This document shows, in pieces, positions 34,355 to 43,339 of a DNA stretch of 64,000 bases (the first letter of the stretch is position 1; each line of letters begins with the position of its first letter). The DNA is taken from the NCBI RefSeq assembly GCF_010894455.1, contig NZ_JAAIXY010000028.1:86802-150801 (forward strand), written 5' to 3'. A program made the translations under genes and the position numbers. This DNA is from Myxococcus eversor (GTDB lineage: Bacteria; Myxococcota; Myxococcia; Myxococcales; Myxococcaceae). The notes beneath the pieces were generated by a model. It was given only the letters and a program-made list of their open reading frames with translations, had not been told where the DNA came from and did no database searches.

Positions 34355-35142
34355 AGGGCACGATGACGGAGCAGGAGCGGACGGTGGCGGACCGTGTGCT
34401 CGATGAGGAGTCCGCGAAGCGAGAGCACCTGGTGGTGTCGCTGTCGGGCGCGCACGCCTATGGCTTTCCCTCGCCGGACAGCGACCTGGACCTGAAGTCC
34501 ATCCACATCGCGCCCACGGCCCTGCTGCTGGGCCTGCAGCCCCGCCACCTCAACGCCGAGCGCCTCCAGGTGGTGGACGGCGTGGAGGTGGACTACTCGT
34601 CCAACGAACTCCAGCCCGTACTCCAGGGACTGTTGCAGGGCAATGGCAACTACCTGGAGCGCCTGGTGGGCGCCATCCCGGTGCGGGTGTCCCCGGAGCT
34701 GGAGGCCCTTCAGCCACTGGTGCGCGGCGTGTTGTCGCGTCGCGTGCACCGGCACTACCGGGGCTTCGCCCAGGGCCAGCTCCGCGAGTGGGAGAAGAGC
34801 GGCTTTCTCTCCGCGAAGAAGCTCCTCTACGTGCTGCGCACCACGCTCACCGGGACGCACGCGCTGCGCACCGGAGAAGTGGAGACGGACGTCACCGAGC
34901 TGCTGGATGCCCATGGCTTCGCGGAGGCCCACGAGCTGGTGGAGCAGAAGCGGCGCGGAGAGAAGACCGAGCTGCCCGAGTCGCTGAGCGCGAAGTGGCG
35001 CGCGGAGGTGGCCCGCTCCTTCGCGGTGCTCGACGCCGCGCTGGAGGCCTCCGTGTTGCCCGGGGAACCTCCCCAGGCGGCCGTGGATGCGCTGGAGGCG
35101 TGGATGCTGGACCTGCGGCGCAGGCGGTTCGTCGCCGCCTGA
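34351..35142 (+). CDS. Predicted nucleotidyltransferase, second of a tandem pair
   Basis: The 263-residue paralogue of the preceding protein lacks the N-terminal domain. It carries GAHAYGFPSPDSDLDLKS with both catalytic Asp residues and the same helical follow-up (YLERLVGAIPV, SAKKLLYVLRTTLTG). The 4-bp ATGA overlap with the first gene means translational coupling, so the two probably form a complex or act on the same substrate. Confidence 0.85.
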   Translation: MKGTMTEQERTVADRVLDEESAKREHLVVSLSGAHAYGFPSPDSDLDLKSIHIAPTALLLGLQPRHLNAERLQVVDGVEVDYSSNELQPVLQGLLQGNGNYLERLVGAIPVRVSPELEALQPLVRGVLSRRVHRHYRGFAQGQLREWEKSGFLSAKKLLYVLRTTLTGTHALRTGEVETDVTELLDAHGFAEAHELVEQKRRGEKTELPESLSAKWRAEVARSFAVLDAALEASVLPGEPPQAAVDALEAWMLDLRRRRFVAA

Positions 35143-35190
35143 GACGACTCCACCTGATAGGTTCTCGGTCACTCGCACCGAGGACCCTTC

Positions 35191-36477
35191 ATGCGCTTGC
35201 CGTTCTCACTGTCGCTGCTGGCTTGGTTGTTCCTCGGGTTCGGAGGGCTGGCGTGTGGCGGTGACGACCCGCTCCCCAGCAACAAGCCTCCGACGCTGAC
35301 GGGGCCGACCGCGCAGCCCACCGCGGTGAGCTCCGGGAGCCCCGTGTCGCTGACGCTGGAGGCCTCGGACCCGGATGGGGATGTGCTCACCTATGCATGG
35401 ACGCAGGTTCCCGCTTCCCCGGCGGGGACATTCACCAACATCTCCGCGCCCGCCCCCAGCTGGACGGCGCCGGTGGTGAGCACGAGCCAGCGCTTCACCC
35501 TGAAGGTGAGCGTGAGCGACGGCCGAGGTGGCTCCGAGCAGGGCTCGGTGGACGTGGACGTCGCCCCGCCCGTTCCCCAGAACACTCCGCCGACGCTGTC
35601 GACGCCCACTGCGACGGCCACCACCGTCGACGAACAGCAGGCCCTCACCCTGGCCGTCAGTGGCTCCGACGTGGATGGGGATCCGCTGACGTACTCCTGG
35701 GCGCAGGCGGCCCCCGCCACACCCAGAGGGACCTTCGACAACGCCGCTTCCACCAGTCCCGTGTGGACGGCTCCGGATGTCACCTCCAGCGGAACGTACA
35801 CGCTGCGCGTCACCGTCACCGATGGGCGGGGCGGCAGCGCACAGGCCACCATCGACATCGCCGTCCAGAAGGGCAACCGCCCGCCCGTCGTCGCCGCCAC
35901 CATCTCCGGGCCCACGACGCTGGTCGCGGGTGTGACGGGGACGTTCTCCATCACCGCGAGCGACGCGGATGGGGACCCGCTGACCTACTCATGGACGCAG
36001 ACGGCCCCGGCCTCCTCGGGAACCTGGGTGGGTGCTCGCACCGGGAGCAGCGCGCAGTGGTATTCGCCAGTCGTCGCGACGCAGACCTCGTTCACCTTCT
36101 CCGTGAGTGTCACGGATGGCGCGAGCACGCCCGTGGTGCGCACCGTCACCCTTCCGGTCTCCGTGCCCCGGTACTCCGCGAATGTGCAGGGCATCTGGAC
36201 CTCCGTCCCTTGCACGGGCTGCCATGGCTCGAACGGAGGCCTCAACCTCGCCTCGGGCTCCAGCTACAGCAACCTGGTCAATGTGACCGCCAATGCCTGT
36301 GGCCCGACCAGGCGCGTCGCTCCAGGCGACCCGGGCAACTCGGCGCTCATCCGGAAGCTGGAGGGCACGACGTGCGGGTCCCGCATGCCCCGGAACAATC
36401 CGACCTATTTCGACCAGCAGCCGGGGCTGCTCGTCCTCATTCGTTCATGGATATTGGCGGGCGCGGCCAACGACTGA
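35191..36477 (+). CDS. Lipoprotein with three PKD/cadherin-like domains and a single-haem motif
   Basis: The 428-residue protein has a lipoprotein signal (LGFGGLAC). Three beta-sandwich repeats of about 95 residues follow, each with 'ASDxDGDxLTYxWxQ' and 'VTDGRGGS', as in PKD or cadherin-like calcium-binding modules. The last 100 residues hold one haem c motif (CTGCHG) and a conserved-looking end (MPRNN ... LLVLIRSWILAGA) seen in cytochrome-type 'CxxCH lipoproteins' of myxobacteria. It is probably surface-exposed; a role in electron transfer or adhesion is open. Confidence 0.82.
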   Translation: MRLPFSLSLLAWLFLGFGGLACGGDDPLPSNKPPTLTGPTAQPTAVSSGSPVSLTLEASDPDGDVLTYAWTQVPASPAGTFTNISAPAPSWTAPVVSTSQRFTLKVSVSDGRGGSEQGSVDVDVAPPVPQNTPPTLSTPTATATTVDEQQALTLAVSGSDVDGDPLTYSWAQAAPATPRGTFDNAASTSPVWTAPDVTSSGTYTLRVTVTDGRGGSAQATIDIAVQKGNRPPVVAATISGPTTLVAGVTGTFSITASDADGDPLTYSWTQTAPASSGTWVGARTGSSAQWYSPVVATQTSFTFSVSVTDGASTPVVRTVTLPVSVPRYSANVQGIWTSVPCTGCHGSNGGLNLASGSSYSNLVNVTANACGPTRRVAPGDPGNSALIRKLEGTTCGSRMPRNNPTYFDQQPGLLVLIRSWILAGAAND

Positions 36478-36504
36478 CGCGTGGGTGAACCGGGAGGGTG
36501 CGGC

Positions 36505-37425
36505 TCAGGGCGCGGTGGGTGACAGCCGCGACAGCGAGCGGTCCTTGACCTTGAGCCACGCCTGTTGCCGGAACAGGTAGGTCGAGCAGAGCTGTCGCCA
36601 CGTCCACACGTCCGGCAGCGTCCACCAGTTGGCCGGAGGCTGGATGCCTTTGTCCCTCAGGTTGCCGATGGCCCGGTAGCCGACGCCGTCGAGCTGGTAG
36701 GCGGAGTTGGACTCCAGCACCAGCACCTTGTCCGTCGCGGGGTGGTGGTCCACCACGAGGAAGGTGTGGCCGGAGCGCCACTGGTTTCGCCAGCCCTGGA
36801 TGAGCGTCCACGGGTGTGGAGACACGTCCGGGGATGGCGCGGGGATGGCCATGCCGCTCTCGATGGCGGCGGTGACGGGCGAGAAGTAGTCCTCCGTGGA
36901 GGCAATCATCATCTGCCGGTGGCGGCGGGAGTCCCAGGTGAAGCTGTCGCCGTGCGCGTCCGCATAGGCCTTCACCGTGAGGGCCTCCACGAAGGTGCAG
37001 CAGTTGTTGAACTGGGGCGGCGTCATGGGGACCGTGATGCCTGGCAGCGGCCACGGGTAGTAGGCCTTGTCCAGGCCATACCGGAAGCCACGCAACCCAC
37101 CGAGGAGCGCGACGAGTCTGTCCTCGCGGATGGCCATGGGCTCGTCGTCGAAGCGAAGCCTCACTGCAGGAGGCGGCTTCTCCTGATTGACGAGCGTCGC
37201 GTAGCGCTGGGTGCGCCAGCGCACGCAAATCCAGGTGTCCAGCGCGCCGAGCGTGGGCACTTCCAGTCGCGCGTAGTCGGTGTCAGGCGTCGGGTAGCCG
37301 GGGCGCTCTTCCAGGACGAAGTACGTTCCCGGCTCGGCGTAGCCCTCGAACTGCGCGTTCGTATCCGGCTCCACGAAGCCGCGCAGTCGGATGGGAAGCT
37401 TCGCGACTCGATAGGTTTCCGCCAA
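36505..37425 (-). CDS. NlpC/P60-like cysteine peptidase or amidase with N-terminal SH3-like region
   Basis: The 306-residue protein lacks a signal peptide. Its first 90 residues have an SH3-like pattern (AEPGTYFVLEERPG). A papain-fold domain follows, with NNCCTFVEALTVKAY (candidate catalytic Cys), GHTFLVVDHH (catalytic His) and LESNSAYQLDG (third residue). The family hydrolyses cell-wall peptides or other amides. No immunity gene or secretion partner is adjacent apart from a small lipoprotein upstream on the same strand, so an effector role is only a possibility. Confidence 0.7.
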   Translation of the reverse strand: MAETYRVAKLPIRLRGFVEPDTNAQFEGYAEPGTYFVLEERPGYPTPDTDYARLEVPTLGALDTWICVRWRTQRYATLVNQEKPPPAVRLRFDDEPMAIREDRLVALLGGLRGFRYGLDKAYYPWPLPGITVPMTPPQFNNCCTFVEALTVKAYADAHGDSFTWDSRRHRQMMIASTEDYFSPVTAAIESGMAIPAPSPDVSPHPWTLIQGWRNQWRSGHTFLVVDHHPATDKVLVLESNSAYQLDGVGYRAIGNLRDKGIQPPANWWTLPDVWTWRQLCSTYLFRQQAWLKVKDRSLSRLSPTAP

Positions 37426-37534
37426 GACATGACCCCCGGAGACGATGACTTGCCGTGAAGGCTAACTCACTCCAGGAGTTGTTGGGCAGGACCTGCCATG
37501 GAAGGGACACGGCGGGTGCCCCTCCTGGTCTGGG

Positions 37535-37741
37535 TTAAACGCAGCAGTCCGAGGGGCAGGTGACCGCCTCATTCCCATCGCAACTGCCATCGCCGCACGG
37601 GTAATAGAACCCCGCTTTCGTGGGCTGCTGGAGGCTGCCAATGGCCTGCGAACCGTCGGACTCCGTCATGATTCCGCCGCACGCCAGCAGGACCAGTGAG
37701 GCCACCACGGCGGCCGTCGCACCACTCCAACGCTTGCCCAT
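37535..37741 (-). CDS. Small cysteine-rich lipoprotein
   Basis: This 68-residue protein has a strong lipoprotein signal (VVASLVLLACGG). The mature part ends in CGDGSCDGNEAVTCPSDCC, a small disulfide-rich motif that recurs at the ends of secreted myxobacterial proteins. AAGGAGG lies just before the ATG but is fully paired in an 8-bp hairpin. It is too short for a functional guess beyond an envelope-attached peptide. Confidence 0.75.
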   Translation of the reverse strand: MGKRWSGATAAVVASLVLLACGGIMTESDGSQAIGSLQQPTKAGFYYPCGDGSCDGNEAVTCPSDCCV

Positions 37742-37744
37742 ACA

Positions 37745-37763
37745 GCCTCCTTGAAAAGGAGGC
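37745..37763 (-). promoter_or_regulatory. Hairpin sequestering the ribosome binding site of the small lipoprotein
   Basis: On the transcript, GCCUCCUU pairs perfectly with AAGGAGGC around a UUC loop. The 3' arm contains the whole Shine-Dalgarno sequence and ends four bases before the AUG. Translation of the lipoprotein therefore requires this stem to open. Confidence 0.65.
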
Positions 37764-37821
37764 GCGAAGACTAATCGTTGTCTTTGTGAAAAAGCTCAGA
37801 CCTTGCCAACTCGTGACAAGG

Positions 37822-40800
37822 TCAGGACTGTGGGTCCAGGCCGCCCCTGTTGTTTCCCCGCAGCCATTCCACCTGGAGCGAGGTGCCTTTGGGGCGGTGC
37901 TGCCACTCCAGATAGGAAGCGCGGAAGGACTCCACCGCCTCGACGAGCGGGCTGCCCGGCTTCCAGGTCAGCGCGCTCGCATCCTGGGCCTCCCGGGTGC
38001 TCAGGCCGATGAGGACGGGGCCCTTGCCGGGTGTGGCCTGAAGTGGGCGCACGGCGAGCCGTCGGTCACCTTCCAGCCGGTAGACCAGGGCCGTGAGATG
38101 GCCGAGGACCCAGCCCATGGCGGCTTCATGGGCCTCGTGTGAGGTCGCTTCGACGGACAGGCGCAGGTGGGTGGGCAGGTCCTGGGTGGAGTCGAGCGGC
38201 TGGAACAGCGCCTCCCATGCCTGGGGCGAACCCGAGGCGCGGGCTTCGGCCACGAGCTTCCCCGCGCGAGCCCACTCGTCCCTCAGGACGCGGAACGTGG
38301 AGCGCGAAACGTTGCGCGCGGTATTCCGAGCGGGAGCCGCCGGTGCGATGACGGGCAGCAGGTCTCTTTTGCCATCCGGGCGGTAGCGCGCGGTCTCCGG
38401 CGTGAGGGCCACGGGCTGCGGCCAGGGCCAGGAGGCGAACGTCCCGAAGAAGTGGGCGAGCAATTCCGCGTCACTCCTGACAGTGCCAGGCGCCACCCGC
38501 GTGCAGGCCCACGCCGCGAGCACCGTCCACGACAGTCCACCGAGATATCCGAGCGCATGGGAGTAGACGCCCCGCGCCTTGGCCCACGCCTTCACCGCGC
38601 GAAGCAGGGTCCGGAAGCGCTCGCGCTGTCCTTCATCGTCGCCGAGTGCGTCCAGCACCCCTTGCGTGTCCGCGAGCCCCAGGACGGAGCGGAGCCCCGC
38701 GGAATCAAGCGCCTCGCCATGCAGCGCCAGCAACGTCGAGGGCTCGCAAGCCGCCACGCCTTCGGGACGGCTGGCATACGAGACATCGAAGCTCACGCCT
38801 TCCAGAACCAGCTTCACCAGGGGAATGGCCGCGTCGGCCACGAAGCGCGCGGCGCCGGGTGGCTCCGACTTCGCCAGCTCGCGAAGCAGCGCGTGCGCGA
38901 AGTCCTCACGAGACAGGGACGCAGGTCCAATGGCCACCGCGTCCACGTCGCTGTCCGGTCCATCCGTGCCGAGCAGTGAGGAGCCATAGGGATGCAGCGT
39001 GGTCCCCACGCGCTCGCAGAGCCCGCTCAGTCGCTCCACGGCCCGGGCCCTGGACGCCCTGGCGGATTCGGACGCGCCCACGCCAACGGACGCGAGCACC
39101 GCGTGCAGCGTGGCGTCTTCCTGTCCCCTCGCGGACCTGCCCAGGGAGATGCGGCGGACGACCTCGAACGGTGTGTCCCCCTTCCGGCGGATGATGCAGA
39201 CCTCGCCCACCTGGAAGCGCAGGGGACGCCAGCCTCGCGCCCACGTGGCGAGCGTCCGCTCCTGCTCCCCATCGTCCGAGCGGGGAAGCTGTCCCACGGA
39301 GAGGTGCGGTGTGAAGCCATGGCCCGGAGGCTCGCACTCGGGCACGGCCGCCACGAGCTTCGCATGCAGCGCCGCCAGCGCGCCTCGGGGCTCGTCGTCC
39401 GGTCGAAGCCAGGCCGTCGAGTTGACGCGGTGCTCGAAGTGGTCGAACGCGGAGAGCGTCACCTCGAAGGGCTCGAGGTCGCGCAGGGTCTCCGCGAGCA
39501 CGGCCTCGGCGGCGTCGAAGTCCTCTTCCGGGAGGAAGGGGTAGAGCAGGGTGACATGCGGCATCCACCGCTCGAACTTCGCGTCGTGCTTCTTGCGCAG
39601 GGCCTGGATGGGAGGCCAGGAGGTCTCCGGCGGAATGAGCACCACCGCTGTGTGGTGGACCCGCCGCTCCGCTCCTTGCGCGACGTCAGGTCGCGAGGAG
39701 ACCGCTCGATGGAGGACGCAGCGGATGCCGTAGTGGTCCGACGCGAAGAGGGCGCCCCCAGCGGGCGCGGGCGCCCCGTCCAGCGGAGCCTCGCCAAAAA
39801 GCGAGATGGCGTCGGGCGCGAACCGACCCGAAGGGGACTTCACCAGCACGCGGTCCAGTCGTTGAAGTCGCCCGGACGTGGTGGTGAGCGCGGCCAGCGT
39901 GTTGAGCAGGGGGTTGTAGGTCTCCCCCGTCTCCGCGGGTCGCAACGTCGGCCACGCATCCACGAAGCCTGCCTGGGTGAAGGACTGCGCTTCGTCCTCA
40001 CCCGCGCCGAAGTTGAAGTCACCGGCGAGTACGATATCCGGTGCACCGCCCTCGTCCGTGGCGCCCAACGAGCGAGCCCAGTCGAGCAGCGCCTGCACCT
40101 GCACGACGCGCGCGGCGGCACCGGATGCCTCTCGATTGCTCGTCAGGTGCGGCGTGGCCACCCACAGCGAGCTGCCCGCCAGCCTCAGCTCACCGGCGAT
40201 GATGCGCTTGTCCCGAGAGAAGACGCGTTGCCACACCGACGCGAAGGGCAAGCGCGACAGGAGCACCTGTCCGTAGGTCTCCACGGTGCTCGCCACCGGG
40301 CCGTCCGACAGCCAGTAGTGCTCACGCACCCACGACTCGGCGAGCAGTGCTTGCAGAAAGGGAGCGGTGACCTCCTGGAGGGCGATGACGTCCGCGTCCG
40401 TCTCTCGCAGCAGCTTCAGCGTCGCCGGAGTCCGGCGCTCGGTGTCGAGCTTCTCCGCGTCATACAAATCGAAGAGGACGTTGAACGTGGCGACGGTGAG
40501 CACATCCGGTGTCGCCAGCACCTCGTTCGGGGTGGGGGAGGCCTTCGTCCACGCCGCGGCGCGTGTGTCGTACCGATACGAGGGCAGGGGCGTGAAGCCT
40601 GGAGCCGCGCTCGTCCGACGTGGGGCGGGCGCGGGCTCCTCGGTGGGGGACGCGGAGTGACTGAGCCGGTCGATGCGTTCCTTGCGGTCCCACATCACCT
40701 CGCGTCCGCGCTTGAAGTACCAGACGCGGTGCCACGGAATCTCTCCATCCGGGACGAAGGCCTCGAAGGGCATCTCGTCCAGGGCCTCGCCGTGCGCGTC

Positions 40801-40893
40801 GTAGCCGATGACGAACTCGCGAGCCTCCAGTCGAGGGTCCCACCGGATGCGGTGGTACACCTCGCGGCTCGTCGTGAAGCGTTCCTGGGACAT
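37822..40893 (-). CDS. Four-domain RNA end-processing/repair protein (MJ1316-EEP-2H-poly(A) polymerase type)
   Basis: This 1,023-residue protein joins four modules. Residues 5-78 match the MJ1316/DUF504 type (YHRIRWDPRLEAREFVIGY, IPWHRVWYFKRG). Residues 130-395 are an endonuclease/exonuclease/phosphatase domain (TFNVLFD, ALQEV, AGDFNFG, SDHYGI). Residues 410-585 are a 2H phosphoesterase with both HxT/S motifs (PHVTLLYPF at H446, PHLSVGQL at H530). Residues 600-1000 are a poly(A)-polymerase-type nucleotidyltransferase (GSSLLGTDGPDSDVD with D649 and D651; third Asp in VSFDVSY). All active sites look intact. These domains are known to act on RNA 2',3'-cyclic ends and to add nucleotides. ATG 40893 has AGGTGA nine bases upstream. 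No operon partner. Confidence 0.88.
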   Translation of the reverse strand: MSQERFTTSREVYHRIRWDPRLEAREFVIGYDAHGEALDEMPFEAFVPDGEIPWHRVWYFKRGREVMWDRKERIDRLSHSASPTEEPAPAPRRTSAAPGFTPLPSYRYDTRAAAWTKASPTPNEVLATPDVLTVATFNVLFDLYDAEKLDTERRTPATLKLLRETDADVIALQEVTAPFLQALLAESWVREHYWLSDGPVASTVETYGQVLLSRLPFASVWQRVFSRDKRIIAGELRLAGSSLWVATPHLTSNREASGAAARVVQVQALLDWARSLGATDEGGAPDIVLAGDFNFGAGEDEAQSFTQAGFVDAWPTLRPAETGETYNPLLNTLAALTTTSGRLQRLDRVLVKSPSGRFAPDAISLFGEAPLDGAPAPAGGALFASDHYGIRCVLHRAVSSRPDVAQGAERRVHHTAVVLIPPETSWPPIQALRKKHDAKFERWMPHVTLLYPFLPEEDFDAAEAVLAETLRDLEPFEVTLSAFDHFEHRVNSTAWLRPDDEPRGALAALHAKLVAAVPECEPPGHGFTPHLSVGQLPRSDDGEQERTLATWARGWRPLRFQVGEVCIIRRKGDTPFEVVRRISLGRSARGQEDATLHAVLASVGVGASESARASRARAVERLSGLCERVGTTLHPYGSSLLGTDGPDSDVDAVAIGPASLSREDFAHALLRELAKSEPPGAARFVADAAIPLVKLVLEGVSFDVSYASRPEGVAACEPSTLLALHGEALDSAGLRSVLGLADTQGVLDALGDDEGQRERFRTLLRAVKAWAKARGVYSHALGYLGGLSWTVLAAWACTRVAPGTVRSDAELLAHFFGTFASWPWPQPVALTPETARYRPDGKRDLLPVIAPAAPARNTARNVSRSTFRVLRDEWARAGKLVAEARASGSPQAWEALFQPLDSTQDLPTHLRLSVEATSHEAHEAAMGWVLGHLTALVYRLEGDRRLAVRPLQATPGKGPVLIGLSTREAQDASALTWKPGSPLVEAVESFRASYLEWQHRPKGTSLQVEWLRGNNRGGLDPQS

Positions 40894-41007
40894 GGCGAGC
40901 ACTCACCTGAGAAGGGGAACTTCGCTGACGACACCAGACCTGGGGCACCACGGCCAGCGGAGGCGTCGCACCTGACGCCATGCCGCCAGCCCGGCTGACA
41001 GTCTGCC

Positions 41008-42372
41008 TCAGGACGGGCTCACTCCCGCCACCAGATAGAAACGGAACTCCCCCGAGTTGACGCCGTAGGCCGCGTCCACGCCCACCAGGGGCAGCACCAG
41101 GTTGCGCAGATAGAGCCGCAGTCCCGCGCCCACACCCTGCGCCAGGGTGGCGCCCTTCAACCCGCTCTTGCTGTCGGGCAGATAGCCGCGCACCACGCGC
41201 CCGTTCACGTCCCGCAGCTCGCGGTCCGCGGGCAGCTCGCGCCACATCATCAACCCGGTGTCGGAGAAGCCCACGCCCCGGAAGGACAGGGAGCGGATGG
41301 TGAAGAGGGGGAAGTGGTACTCGGCGATGAAGGACAGGCGGGTGTCGCCTCGGAACTGACGGTGGACGAAGCCCCGCAGGCCGTTGCCTCCCATCACCAG
41401 CTCCTGGTGGAAGGGCAGGTCCACGCCCGCGGCGGCTTCGCCCCGCAGCACCAGGTTGTGCTCCTCGAAGAGGCGCAATCCATGGCGGTACAGCAACCCG
41501 AAGCGCTCGTAGCGGAACTCGCTCCACACGCCCGGGTTCGACACCTCGTAGGACGCCTCCAGGTTGACGCCCTCCATCACCGCGTGGAGGTTCTGCCGCG
41601 TGTCGATTCCCACCATCAGGCGCAGGGAGGAATCTCGCTGCGACGGCCCGATGGAGAACGCGGGCGTGGTGACCTCCTTCTCCGGGTCCGGGGACTTCGC
41701 GTCGATGCTCATCAGCCGGTACTTCACGGCGGCGCGCACGCGCTCGAAGAGCATCACCCCCAGCTCGCTGGAGATGGACGCCGAGTTGATTCGTGTCCGG
41801 CGCACGACTTTCGGGTCCTCCTGTCCCGCTCCGGGCTGGTACTCGTCCATGCGGTCGCTGCGAAGCTGGCCCTCCAGGCTGAACCGAAGCTGCGGCAGGC
41901 CGAAGAGGTTCGGGTCCAGGTATCCGGCGAAGAAGCCGCTCTCCGCGGTGCTCACCTGCGCGGCCGTCGCGAACTTCTTGGCCCGGCCCCAGAGATTGTT
42001 CTCCGCGTACAAGAGACCGCCGCCGACGTTGTCAGAAGACAGCGCGAACGTGGGAGCCACCACCCAGGACGCCTTGTCCTCCACCTCCAGGATGAGGCGC
42101 ACACGGTTGGGGCCCGTGGGCTCGACTCGCGCCTTCACCTCCTGGAACAGGCCGGTGGCCACGAGCCGTCGCTCGACCTTGTCCAACTCCTCGAAGGTGA
42201 TTTCGTCGCCAGCGTCGATGCGCGAATACGAGCGCACCGTCTCCGGGAGCGTCTTCTCGGGGCCTCGCACCACGACCTCGTCCACCACCTGCCCCGGTCC
42301 CTGCGCGCCTGCCTGCCCCGACATCAGGGCGATTCCCAGGGCCACCCACCACTTCGCCACACGTCTGCTCAT
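41008..42372 (-). CDS. BamA/TamA-family outer-membrane barrel with one POTRA domain
   Basis: The 454-residue protein has a signal peptide (WWVALGIALMSGQAGA), one POTRA-like domain (about residues 25-100: VDEVVVRGPEKTLPETV, TGLFQEVKARVEP) and a C-terminal D15-type 16-strand barrel with the loop-6 motif VMGGNGLRGF and many amphipathic strands. A single POTRA is fewer than in BamA (five) or TamA (three), so this is a short paralogue. It may insert or export particular proteins or lipids. ATG 42372 is chosen over GTG 42384 for spacing to GGGACG. It is divergent from mtfA. Confidence 0.85.
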   Translation of the reverse strand: MSRRVAKWWVALGIALMSGQAGAQGPGQVVDEVVVRGPEKTLPETVRSYSRIDAGDEITFEELDKVERRLVATGLFQEVKARVEPTGPNRVRLILEVEDKASWVVAPTFALSSDNVGGGLLYAENNLWGRAKKFATAAQVSTAESGFFAGYLDPNLFGLPQLRFSLEGQLRSDRMDEYQPGAGQEDPKVVRRTRINSASISSELGVMLFERVRAAVKYRLMSIDAKSPDPEKEVTTPAFSIGPSQRDSSLRLMVGIDTRQNLHAVMEGVNLEASYEVSNPGVWSEFRYERFGLLYRHGLRLFEEHNLVLRGEAAAGVDLPFHQELVMGGNGLRGFVHRQFRGDTRLSFIAEYHFPLFTIRSLSFRGVGFSDTGLMMWRELPADRELRDVNGRVVRGYLPDSKSGLKGATLAQGVGAGLRLYLRNLVLPLVGVDAAYGVNSGEFRFYLVAGVSPS

Positions 42373-42543
42373 GACTCGTCGCACGTCCCGTGACTGCCTC
42401 GGGGCCGCCGGCCTGGACCCACGGGGCCCACCCTACCGCTCCCGGTGTCCGGTGGGGTCATGGACTGTGGACAAGGAACTTCCGCGAAACATTTGCTATG
42501 CCTGTCTCCAGGAAGCCTTGGGGGTCCCCGGGGCGCCGACCGA

Positions 42544-43275
42544 ATGACCGGCCTCTTCAGCCAGCTCCGGCGCCGACGTCTCATGCGTCGACCCTTTCCT
42601 CCCGACTGGCTCGGTCATCTCGACGCGCGAGTGCCCTTCTTCGCCACGCTGTCGCCCGCGCTGCGCGAGGACTTCCTCTCCAAGCTGAAGGTCTTCGCCT
42701 GGGAGAAGGAGTTCATCGGCGCGGGCGGGCTGGAAATCACCGACGAGATTCGCGTCGTCGTGTCCGCCACCGCCGTGCAGCTCGTGGTGCACCTGGACCT
42801 GTCCTATTACGACCGGCTGCGCGAAGTCATCGTCTACCCCGATGCCTTCCTCCTGCCGGACCGCACTGGCGTGGTGCTCGGCGAGGCGAAGAACTGGGGC
42901 TCCGTCATCCTCTCCTGGGCGGCGGTGCTCGGCGGCCTGCGCAATCCGGACGACGGCCACGACACGGCCACGCACGAGTTCGCCCACGTCCTGGACCGCG
43001 CGGATGGCGCCTTCGACGGGACACCGAAGCTGCGCAGCTATTCGCACTATCGGACCTGGGCCGCGGTGATGAGCGAGCACTACCACGCACTCCAGGAGGG
43101 CCGCCCCCGGGAGCGCCAGGTGCTGGATGACTACGGGGCCGTCAACGAGGCGGAGTTCTTCGCGGTGGCCACCGAGAACTTCTTCGAGCGCCCCGTGAAG
43201 ATGCGCGAGAAGACGCCGGATTTGTATGAAGAGCTGAAGCGTTTCTACGGCTGGGACCCGGCTTCGGGCACCTGA
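42544..43275 (+). CDS. mtfA: MtfA-like zinc metallopeptidase (M90)
   Basis: The 243-residue protein has the HExxH motif in ATHEFAHVLD and the MtfA-family framework: LSPALREDFLSKLKVF, VVVSATAVQLVVHL, VLGEAKNWGSVILSW, and FAVATENFFERP downstream. In enterobacteria MtfA is a cytoplasmic peptidase that also binds the Mlc repressor; a glucose-uptake link in this organism is unproven. Length is typical. The ATG at 42544 gives the expected short N-terminus. Confidence 0.9.
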   Translation: MTGLFSQLRRRRLMRRPFPPDWLGHLDARVPFFATLSPALREDFLSKLKVFAWEKEFIGAGGLEITDEIRVVVSATAVQLVVHLDLSYYDRLREVIVYPDAFLLPDRTGVVLGEAKNWGSVILSWAAVLGGLRNPDDGHDTATHEFAHVLDRADGAFDGTPKLRSYSHYRTWAAVMSEHYHALQEGRPRERQVLDDYGAVNEAEFFAVATENFFERPVKMREKTPDLYEELKRFYGWDPASGT

Positions 43276-43339
43276 GCCCGCGCGCGGACCGCGGCGCTGT
43301 GGTAGGCGCGGTATCAAGCATCCGGAGGAGAGACACTCA

